Shown: positions 48,222-64,000 of the stretch, piece by piece
How the letters are laid out: each line of letters opens with the position of its first letter
Position numbering within the stretch: the stretch's first letter is position 1
DNA from: Paraspadella gotoi
Lineage: Eukaryota; Chaetognatha
Direction of reading: 5' to 3'
NCBI GenBank assembly: GCA_051294375.1
Contig: CM119265.1
Span: 22,196,278-22,260,277, forward strand
DNA length: 64,000 nt
The notes under the pieces: model-generated
The model's input: the letters and a program-made list of their open reading frames with translations, nothing else
Database searches by the model: none
Told to the model about the DNA's origin: nothing
Made by a program: the position numbers and the translations under genes

Positions 48222-48246
48222 NNNNNNNNNNNNNNNNNNNNNNNNN
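48222..48246. other. Assembly gap, 25 N
   Basis: A run of 25 N joins the two nearly identical coronin 5' blocks. Confidence 1.
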
Positions 48247-48384
48247 CCAATTAACAATAATAAAAAATACGATAAGACAAGAAGTGCATTCCTTGCGGTA
48301 CAATAAAGGGTCCTTTCACTTTAAAAGAGTAAATACAGAGACCAAGATTGAATAAAATAACTGTCGGAGAGAGAGCAGAGAGAG

Positions 48385-48424
<40 letters not shown>

Positions 48425-49242
48425 TGAGAGATGAGAGAAGAGGAGAATACCTGGCACCTTTTTATTTCATTCTAAGCAACCGTCAGTGCTTAATAGAACC
48501 TTGATCTTTAAAGGCGAGCGGCAACGCGAAAGGACAGAACTGGTTTCTTTGGGAAAAATCTTTTTTCAAGGAAATCCAGTTTCCTCGGCGGATATTCTTT
48601 TTACAGTTATCGTTGGGAGGCGTTCGACACTTTTTTTATACTTATATGCCTTTTTTTGTTTTTGAATACGAAAGGGAATAAAAATAAAATAAAAATAAAA
48701 ATCGGCCCGACAACGATGACAATGACCCTCAACGAACTAAAAAAAATGGTAAATTTAGGATTTACAAAAACTTTAAATAAAAAAAAAAAAAAAGCGAAAA
48801 AATATGGATACTTTTTTAATTTTATTTAAGAAAAAAAAACAAGAGAAACTTGATCTTTGACGATTATCGTTCAGATCGGATTTCCTTCTTTTTTATTCGT
48901 GAAATAAAAAACGTGGAATTTCTAAATAAAGGAAAGGAAAAAAAAAAAGAAAAAGAGAGAGAGACAGAGACAGAGAGAAAGTGAGGGGAAAAAAAATTTT
49001 TCCCTCCTCGAAGCTCGAGTGTGATTCTTCAGAGTTTTTTTGCCGACTTTTCGCCAAAATTGGCAAAACAGAAAAAAAAAAAAGTTGGCGACTAAATATA
49101 TTTTACTTTGGGAGTGAAATTCGTTCTACGATTGACTCCACCTCCACCCCGCTCATCATACCTACCTCTTTTCCTCCCCTCCCCCTTTTTTCTTCTTCTC
49201 CCCTTTCTCCCCACTCGCTCTCTCCTTGACCCGTGACTCCAG

Positions 49243-56667
<7,425 letters not shown>

Positions 56668-56714
56668 CTTTTTTTTAAACTTAATTCGGGGAGAAATATA
56701 TATATTTTTTTTGT

Positions 56715-56720
56715 AATAAA
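56715..56720 (+). terminator. Polyadenylation signal of coronin
   Basis: AATAAA about 50 nt after the TGA at 56667. Confidence 0.6.
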
Positions 56721-58174
56721 AGGGGGAAAAAAAACGAAGGAAAAAATTTATTTAGGTGAGGGGAAAACTTTAGATTATCAACTAATAAAGCAACAATTAA
56801 TGAATTTTGTCAACGTTTTGTCCTTTTTGTATTTTTTTTTAATTTTATTTATATATTTAGATCTAAATGCAAAAAAAAAGGCGTATTAAATATTCCTTTT
56901 TTTTTTAAATTGGCAAAATTTAAATATTTTATCACCAACTCGCGGATCTCAGTAGGGATAGACAGAACATACTGTAATTGAGATGATTAAAATATATTTG
57001 AAGACAATGGATTTATTTCTTTAAAAAATAAACATTTAATTTCATAAAAATCCTCATTTTCGTCTTTGTGTTGTTCGTTCCTCTCGACAAATTCTGTTAT
57101 CGAATAGCCAATGTATATAGTATGCTTCTGTGATACCTGATGAAAAATTGATATTTATTAATCAAAGGAGATTGCGTTTGTTGTCGATCTTACATGTTTT
57201 CAATTCCATTGTTCGTAACATATATTCCCTTTTTTTTTCTAGTCTATTGGCGTTGGTTTCGGAGAATGTTCTTTTGTTCTTCTTTTCGTTTTGAGATTAG
57301 AGAGAAAAAGGTTTGCTACTTTTTGGATTTAACAGTTGAACGACAATCCGTAGCCAGTTTGTTTTTATTTTTTCTCTGAACATAAAAGTTATATAAATAA
57401 CGATATTACTACGATAATTATTACATTGCCTAACCCCTCGACTTTCTGCAGCTTAACGCAGCGACCATAATCATGAACAGTTTGCAAGAATAAAAAAATA
57501 ATGGTGCAATGATATGCTTCAAGCGGCATTCGCTGTTTTTACTTTTTCGAAAGAAAACTCTTGTATACGAAACATGAAATTAATTTAGTGCCATTACAGA
57601 CTCATATCCAAAGGTTTCGCCGAGTGAATGAACTGGTATCTTCGTTTTTATAAAATAAAACTTCTCTTTAATATTTTAGTTAAACTCATTTGCTCACCTT
57701 GTTATTAGGAAAGTAGATTTTGGAATACGAAAAGTAGAAAAAATTCTTAGCTAAATATAGCTTTATACGCTCCCCCCCACCCCCTTCAGAAAAAATAAGG
57801 CCACATAATTCTAGTCTTACACTAACTTAAGTAGCTATTTAAAATAAGAGTAAATAAATAGGTAACGGCTTTTGTTGGGCAACTGCGAGTTAACGCTGTG
57901 AGCGCGAGGCTTTGATTAAGCGTCAGACAAGTCTAGACTCATCCGTTTAAATAGGGTATAGTATAGCTACAGGGATTATTCAGCATTGTTAGGTAATCCG
58001 TGACAAACGCTTTTGAGGATTAGACCGTCTCATTCCCAATTACGTTACTCCGATGTCGTCAACATCTTCTTTTAAAAATCTGGTTTAGTCGCTTTTCCAT
58101 TCGATACTTTATTTAGATTTTTTTTTATCTCTTTCGGAATTTAGTTATTCGAGAGTGAATTTAAAAAGTGAAAG
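56721..58174. other. Intergenic interval coronin to CHCHD pair
   Basis: AT-rich, 1.45 kb, nothing recognisable. An upstream CHCHD promoter is presumably in the last few hundred bases. Confidence 0.6.
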
Positions 58175-59401
58175 ATGCCGCGAGGTGGACGAGGCAGCGG
58201 CGGAAGATCCTGGGGCGGTTTTGGCGGCGGCGGGGGGAAAGCGGCTCGAGGACCTCCGCAACCGGCGCCGAATCCTCGTCCGCATTCGCCGCCGCCGCCG
58301 CAGCACCACGCCCCTGCGCCGCCGCAGCACCACGCCCCTGCGCCGGCGCAGCCCGGGCTGTTGAAGCAGGCGGCCGCGACGGGAGCGGGAGTCGCCGTGG
58401 GTTCGGCCGTCGGCCACGTCGTTGGAAACGCCCTTACTGGTCAGGGATTCTGGGGTCACGATATTAGCTATACTTATTTTAAGACTAATTTGATTCATGA
58501 GCTAGGATGAATGGTATTTGCGGTAGAGGATGATTTCCATTTCAATTAACTATGAAAGGTTCTGCGGGGTTTAATTTAAAGGACGGTTAATAGCCATTTG
58601 TTATACTTATTGGTTAATTACTCGCTGGTTCGATTGGATTGGAATAATTGAACCTAGCGTAGGCACTAGGCAGTGCGATTCTCCGTTAATCCAGGGACAA
58701 GTTCTGATTAACGCGATAATCGTGCGATGTTGTGAAAAGACACAAAATTTCTTGTTATAAGTATCATTTATGGCAATTACGATATTTGCCTTTCTTTCCA
58801 GGCAAGAAACTGTGATCGATGAGGACTGAGGAGTGTGACAAATCATTGAGAATTGAACAGAATCGAAAATGGTTTCTGTTATGACAGTTTTGTAAAGAGA
58901 AAATTGAAATAAAATTCTAGTTTTACCCAATATCCCATATTCTTTAAACAATTACAGATAGTGTATGTCCTTTAGTTAAAGTTGAAACGAAGAACCATTT
59001 TAATTCTTGTTCAATCAGAACGATTTTGACCACTAAGTTTCTTTCACAGCTTAGATTTGTCAAGAGACTATCTGTAAAAAGTCTAACAAGGAGACTAATG
59101 ATGAGGTACAACTTCTATCTTCCACCGAACAGGCAGCGGCGGCGGCAGCGGAGGCCAAGGAGTTCCGCAGCAGAGCGACGGCGGCGACTTCCGTTTCACC
59201 TCAGGCCCGGCTGGGGCAGCTGCCGGCCCGGGCGCCAGCCTGGAGTCCTCGCCGTGTGCGGCCCAACTGCAGAAATTCCTCGACTGCGCTTACACCAACT
59301 TCGAAAACCTGTCACCCTGCGTCCAACTGGCCGAGCTGCTCAAAAATTGCAGGCATTCTTACGGTCTCGAGCCGGAGGGGACAGGCGGTGCCTGGCGATG
59401 A
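58175..59401 (+). CDS. CHCHD2/CHCHD10-type mitochondrial twin CX9C protein, copy A
   Basis: Exons 58175-58439 and 59133-59401 join in phase 1 (ACTG|GTCAGG to ACAG|GC) and give 177 residues. The N-terminus [15 protein letters not shown] is Arg/Gly-rich and could act as a mitochondrial targeting sequence. A Pro/His-rich spacer follows, with a duplicated HHAPAPPQ-type unit. The family's hydrophobic glycine-rich segment is [20 protein letters not shown]. The C-terminal CHCH domain has both CX9C motifs ([11 protein letters not shown] and [11 protein letters not shown]), which form two disulfides after Mia40 import. Relatives act in the intermembrane space at MICOS and respiratory complexes and, for CHCHD2, in nuclear stress responses. 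AATAAA at 59506. It is in direct tandem with copy B. Confidence 0.9.
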
Positions 59402-59788
59402 GCGAGGCCAGAAGGACCGTTGAATTCAGCGCCGAAAGTGAAGGAATTTAAAAGGAAGAAAATTCGTTAAAAGTTGATAAATGAATAATTGAATCCGAGT
59501 ATATGAATAAAGATGGAGTATCAGAATTAGGATATAGAAAGCAACTAATATTACGAAATAAATATTTTTTTACCAATTCACATTTTGACATTTCTAGACG
59601 TGCCATTGCAGGCTAGGACTACACAACAATATGTAATATCTTTCCCTAAAGTATGTTCGTTGCCAGGAGGCGATATATTGGAAATTTAAAATAACAGTTT
59701 TCTAAATCTTCCTACACTATTTAGCGAGTCTTTGGATATTGATAAATTATTTTTTCTCTTTTTTTTATATAAATATTTTTATAAGCCC

Positions 59789-60429
59789 ATGCCACGTGGC
59801 GGCGGCGGACGCGGATTCGGCGGCGGTCGAGGCTGGGGCGGCGGAGGAGGTCATCCGCCGCCCCCGCCGCCGCCGCAGCGTCCGGGGCTGTTAAAGCAGG
59901 CGGCTGCGACTGGCGCTGGCGTCGCGGCAGGAACGGTCGTCGGAAACGCCATAACAGGTAGAAGGGGGGAATAATTATCAGAAGTAAGGGCATATCTAAA
60001 CATATTCAAGGCATGTTAAGACGTGTCAATTGTCAATTGACCGGTCAATTGTGTTTTATTGCTAAATCTAAGTTTTCAGTTTCACCATCGTTACATTAAA
60101 AGCCATATAAAGTAAGATATATACATATACATGTAAATCAATCGGCACCGCCATTTACTGTATCAATCTTTTCTTACCACCTCCCGTCTCCAGGCGGCGG
60201 CCGCGGCGGCTACGATCCAGGATACGGCGGCGGCTACGGCGGCGGCTACGGCGGAGGCGGCGAGGGCGGCCTAGAGTATTCCCCCTGCGCGGGTCAGATG
60301 CAAAAGTTCGTCGACTGCGCCTACTTCAATTCCGACAACCTCGATCCCTGTCAAGGTTTGGCGGTTGCATTGAAGAACTGTCGGCAGAGCTATGGTCTGG
60401 AACCTGCAGGAAGATCGGGATATCGCTGA
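59789..60429 (+). CDS. CHCHD2/CHCHD10-type mitochondrial twin CX9C protein, copy B
   Basis: Exons 59789-59957 and 60194-60429 give 134 residues. The intron falls at the same place and phase as in copy A, straight after NAITG (NALTG in A). The start MPRGGGGRGFGGGRGWGG, the core [20 protein letters not shown] and the twin CX9C motifs (C-AGQMQKFVD-C and C-QGLAVALKN-C) mark it as a paralogue of A. It has lost the Pro/His spacer and gained Gly-Gly-Tyr repeats before the CHCH domain. Only about 390 bp separate the two genes. An AATAAA lies at 60648. Likely role as for copy A; divergence of the linker suggests an old duplication or relaxed constraint there. Confidence 0.9.
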
Positions 60430-61246
60430 ATGAAATGGAGTTGAGGCTGCGAAGAGGAGCGGTAGAGGGTGTAGTGGTGAAAGAAGAGCTAAGGAGTCGT
60501 TTAGAGGGACCGGCGGTGCTTGTGATGAGCGGACCAAATATAACCGAGTCATCGAAACCAAAAGTTTGAAAACCTGGACCCTGGTTTTTTATTTTTTTTT
60601 TTTTTTTAATTTTATTATTAATTCTGCATAGCCAAAGATTTTAGCAAAATAAATCATCGAAACAGTTAAATAAAGATTGTTTTGTGAATCAATTTTTTTG
60701 ACCTCGCCATAAATTAGTTATTAATCAGGAGAGAAAACGTCTTTTCTTTTTTCAATCAAAGATGTAAACATCTAGAACAATTGGATCAAGAAATAACTCA
60801 AGAGATAGAGACAGTCTTCTTTTCAGCTAATTAAGTGTTAAATTTCGTTTGATAAATAAGAAAATAGCAAATATATCCAGAGAGCGAAGAAAAATTGATT
60901 ATATGAAGGCTGCAGCTAATTACAGGATAAGAAGGGAAAGAAATCCTTTTCTTGTTTTCTTGTTTTTATATTCTGATATCATCGATTTTTCATAGAGTGA
61001 CTCGCTTATAAGTAGTTACGCAGTCAATACCTATCTTTGATAAAGAATTTTATTTTTATCAAAACTTTTTCAGTAAGCTCTCTTAGTCTTATTAGCGATT
61101 ATGTCCATAATTCATATGCCTAGACAGTAAGACTAAGACAATATTAACATCAACATAAAATTAACTCTACTAATAATACAAAAAGTTTCTCTCGGAAAAC
61201 TATTGGCCTATTTTTCTTTATTCTTCGTTTCACTCGGAGCTCTGCG
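60430..61246. other. Intergenic interval CHCHD copy B to membrane-protein ORF
   Basis: About 800 bp of AT-rich DNA, including the copy B 3' UTR and probably the promoter of the next gene. No other feature seen. Confidence 0.6.
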
Positions 61247-63625
61247 ATGGATACCCAACTTGTTCTTTTGTTTGTCGGTATTTTTATCAACTTGTCCGAT
61301 TCAGGATCGGACATCAGGCTTACGATCACCTACCTCTCAACACCGGTGAAGATTTTCAAAATCATCGGCTGGATGCTTCTTTCCTCTGTGCTCCTTCACA
61401 GTTTAGCGTCATCTATGTACGGACTGTCCGTGATTCGACAGAACGGACGGCTATTTTCTCGGTTGAACGGACGAACATGGCGATGGCAACTTTTGATCTT
61501 TTTTCATTTGCTCGGTCTGGGTTCGATTCCCGTCGCCATCGATTTATTTTTGGATAAAAAAGAAAATGCGGGCAGCGACGAAATTATGTTGAAGGAAAAT
61601 TTTGATCTCATGATGAATTTGATCCACGCCATTTTCGAATCATTTCCGCAGTTGCTCATACAAGCGGCCACGGTGGTTATATCTTTGACGAGTGGAACTT
61701 CGGAATTATGTTACCCGTTTGAAAGAAGATACGATAGAATAGGATATATGAATGGATACATTCATAATGTACTGGAAGATGGAACGACCGAAGCAACGGA
61801 AAAAACTTGTAAGTGCGTCTTCGTTTTTTACAAATCAAATTCCAGAAATTTCTACTGTCGCTGGCGCTTTGAAGAATGGCCTCTTGTGCTTTCTTTGGCT
61901 TTATCGACCGTAACTTTAGCGAAGTCAGCGGCTTTACATCGTTTTCGCCAATTAAGGTGTCAAGCTAAATTAATATTCAAATATAACCAAGTTAACTATA
62001 TTATGGACATTATTCAAGGCAGTGTCGGAGTATGTATCAGTCTTTATCTTATATCAATCACTGCCTCCAGGATTTCCTTGATCATGATTGTATTTATTCC
62101 TTTTTTGTTATTGAGAGTCTTCACTTTAACCGATCTTAATCAATTATTTTGGAAATTTAAGAATTCTGACATACAAAATGTTATTCAACGTCGTTTCAAT
62201 ATATCTTTACTATTATCCATTCCTCTTTACAGCCTCTTAATATTTTCGACTTGTTTTAATATCGAAAAACAAGTGAGATTGAATTTTAACCGACGATATG
62301 ATCAGCATAATACTCGATTGAAAATATATTGGGGCCTCTCCCACCTTCGTAATAAGAACATTCCTCAGGTAGTTTTATTCGAAAGAGTTTGGAACTCGAC
62401 GTCAGAGACGAATACATTAACTTGCCAAAAAATAAACAGTTTTTTTGGCAACGACAAATTTAAAATTTTTACTTTGGGACAACCTAAAGATTGTATAGAT
62501 CCAAAGTATAAACGTTTTGGGCTCCTGATGAGAAGAGTCCCTTTCGGGTTAATAACCCTAGGAAATTACATCATTTTTTATCCTAATTATATATTTCTTA
62601 TTTCACTAGTTTTGATAGATTTTTTGTTAGGGTCAGTTTTTATTATTTATTTTCTTATTAAACAGCGAACCTTTTTGAAGGAACTAATGGCACTAACAGC
62701 TTTGATAGCTACTCTCTGCGTAATTTTGTTAAATCTACTGTTTTCAGTCACTGTGAACAAGGAATATATAAAATACAATGTTGAAAGCATGTTTAAGACG
62801 GAGATGTACATGGTTGCAAAACTCATTTCAGGTTTTTCCCCAACGGTCTTTAGCACTTTTTTGGCAATTATGTTTGAGCGTCTTCTTTATCCGATGAACA
62901 CAAAAAATCCATTACTATATTTGCTCAGCATTTTTTCGGCAATTTTGCCTATAGCGGTTTTTTTCTGGAAACCAGATGATTTTTCGAAAAGCTTTCCGAA
63001 AGAGTTTTTGGATTTTTGCGACTTTAATTTGAACGTTTCTAAGCCTGAAGCGATACAAATGTGGAAAACAATAACCATTAAAATGTTCGTGGTTATTTTC
63101 CAGAAAGAAAATTTTTTTCTTTATTTTTGCCTCTCATTTTTCCCATCCTTCGGGGCCATTACCGTTCTAATACCTAAATTGATAAAAAAGCATTACATTG
63201 TACAAATTGTTTCAAAAAGTTTTATCGTCTCACATGTTGCTTTATTTTTCGGCATTTACGTCATTATGGATTTCATACCGAAAATCAACGAAGTTAAAAC
63301 ATATTTGTCGGTCAGACACGGATTATTGGTAGGAAATACCTATTACCCAGTGTATCAGCCGCACTTCGATAGAGAGGAATTCAAATCGATCTATGGAGTC
63401 ACAAATATTTTGGATCGATGCCGAGAAAGTTTGATGATTCCGAAATCGGATCGATATCCGTGGTTACTTGGGTATCATATAAGAGCGGTGCGTCTCTTCG
63501 CGGCCCTGATCGAGCGAGCGACTAAAGACGAGGCAAATTTTTTATCGGTTTGGTATTGGGTTTTACCGGCGTCCGCTTTGCTGTNNNNNNNNNNCTGTTA
63601 TCGAGCATCAAAAAAAATGAGTTAA
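61247..63625 (+). CDS. Polytopic membrane protein, possibly XK-related, intronless
   Basis: One uninterrupted frame of 792 codons from ATG 61247, with 10 N near the end. A dozen or so hydrophobic segments are spread along the whole length. The N-terminal part resembles XK-related scramblases: an early SDSGSDIRLTITYL segment, like the DxxSD motif of helix 1, and later the helix IFESFPQLLIQ, like the E-x-x-PQL-x-LQ motif. XK-related proteins move phospholipids between leaflets of the plasma membrane and usually have 400-450 residues, so this ORF is almost double the size. The second half has no match I recall. Codons are much more AT-rich than in the CHCHD genes beside it. It may be a divergent or fused XK-related protein, or an unrelated transporter-like family. 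Because of the gap, the last few residues before the TAA are uncertain. Confidence 0.45.
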   Translation: MDTQLVLLFVGIFINLSDSGSDIRLTITYLSTPVKIFKIIGWMLLSSVLLHSLASSMYGLSVIRQNGRLFSRLNGRTWRWQLLIFFHLLGLGSIPVAIDLFLDKKENAGSDEIMLKENFDLMMNLIHAIFESFPQLLIQAATVVISLTSGTSELCYPFERRYDRIGYMNGYIHNVLEDGTTEATEKTCKCVFVFYKSNSRNFYCRWRFEEWPLVLSLALSTVTLAKSAALHRFRQLRCQAKLIFKYNQVNYIMDIIQGSVGVCISLYLISITASRISLIMIVFIPFLLLRVFTLTDLNQLFWKFKNSDIQNVIQRRFNISLLLSIPLYSLLIFSTCFNIEKQVRLNFNRRYDQHNTRLKIYWGLSHLRNKNIPQVVLFERVWNSTSETNTLTCQKINSFFGNDKFKIFTLGQPKDCIDPKYKRFGLLMRRVPFGLITLGNYIIFYPNYIFLISLVLIDFLLGSVFIIYFLIKQRTFLKELMALTALIATLCVILLNLLFSVTVNKEYIKYNVESMFKTEMYMVAKLISGFSPTVFSTFLAIMFERLLYPMNTKNPLLYLLSIFSAILPIAVFFWKPDDFSKSFPKEFLDFCDFNLNVSKPEAIQMWKTITIKMFVVIFQKENFFLYFCLSFFPSFGAITVLIPKLIKKHYIVQIVSKSFIVSHVALFFGIYVIMDFIPKINEVKTYLSVRHGLLVGNTYYPVYQPHFDREEFKSIYGVTNILDRCRESLMIPKSDRYPWLLGYHIRAVRLFAALIERATKDEANFLSVWYWVLPASALLXXXXCYRASKKMS
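63585..63594. other. Assembly gap, 10 N
   Basis: Ten N inside the membrane-protein frame, flanked on both sides by CTGT. The true length is unknown, so frame continuity across it is not assured. Confidence 1.
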
Positions 63626-64000
63626 ACAATGATATTTCTCACTGATCGTTCAACGTTCGTATATTTCCGTTTAATAGAGCATATGTTGTTAATTGATTTT
63701 ATGATATGATATTATAATTGATAACTACTAATCGTTTAAGGATTTTTGAAACGCTTTTTTATTGCCATTACTGGCTTTAAATTTTACTGATAATTCGGAG
63801 ATAAAAACCTCTTGTGACACATAAACTTATTCTAAATTTGTTTTCTAGTTAACTTGGTGAAATTTATTTGAATCTGAGATGCCTATTTAAACCCCTGCCA
63901 GTTGCTGTCGTTCCCTTTCTTATTCCTCGTACATCTCGTTTTTTAATTTTGTCGCGAATAAATTTAATCAAACTTTTTTTTAAAATTAAACTTAGGAAAA
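63626..64000. other. Downstream flank
   Basis: AT-rich, 375 bp, presumably 3' UTR and intergenic DNA. A GAATAAA lies at about 63,957. Nothing else seen. Confidence 0.5.

Noticed and set aside
61510-61535. GGTTCGATTCCC as a tRNA T-arm
   Set aside because: It lies inside the membrane-protein frame and no cloverleaf can be built around it.

Overview
This is nuclear DNA from a eukaryote, most likely an invertebrate animal (a protostome is my best guess; the phylum is not resolved). The reasons are GT-AG introns with conserved phases, AATAAA signals, very dense (CT)n, (AAT)n and (AATC)n microsatellites, and animal families: TTC16, CRYL1, coronin, CHCHD2/CHCHD10, a nuclear receptor and a possible XK-related membrane protein. 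No bacterial, phage or CRISPR features and no tRNA or rRNA genes were seen.

Layout, left to right. On the minus strand, 75-3753 holds the 5' part of a TTC16-like TPR gene: nine exons joined in phase give 640 codons, and the gene runs off the left edge. 4147-6304 (minus) is a two-exon orphan gene whose first exon carries a 93-bp coding minisatellite. 6.3-22.1 kb is mostly non-coding and microsatellite-rich. It contains a triple CCAAT array, a palindromic E2F site in front of a short coiled-coil-like gene start (9358), a 71-bp-arm inverted repeat, a GC-rich island and a possible two-exon small secreted protein (17316-18067, minus). 22140-24541 is an intronless, GC-rich nuclear receptor of about 800 residues. 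27279-32229 (minus) is a complete eight-exon CRYL1 gene of 318 residues. 32-45 kb is low-content sequence with a few possible exons, CT tracts and copies of a short palindrome-bearing repeat.

45.5-56.7 kb holds a coronin gene on the plus strand. Its first two exons appear twice, on either side of a 25-N gap. The left copy is full of indels and looks like an unmerged contig end or haplotype rather than a second gene. 58.2-60.4 kb holds two tandem CHCHD2/10-type genes with identical intron placement. 61.2-63.6 kb is an AT-rich, intronless polytopic membrane protein ORF interrupted by 10 N.

The genes do not form one pathway. They look like ordinary neighbours: actin regulation (coronin), mitochondrial intermembrane-space proteins (CHCHD pair), glucuronate/gulonate metabolism (CRYL1), a TPR scaffold (TTC16) and transcriptional control (nuclear receptor). 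The most unusual items are the nuclear receptor (CDSCKA P-box, no visible AF-2 helix, long tail, no introns), the minisatellite-coded orphan, the E2F-fronted coiled-coil gene and the recurrent ATTGGTTGTACCAAT element.
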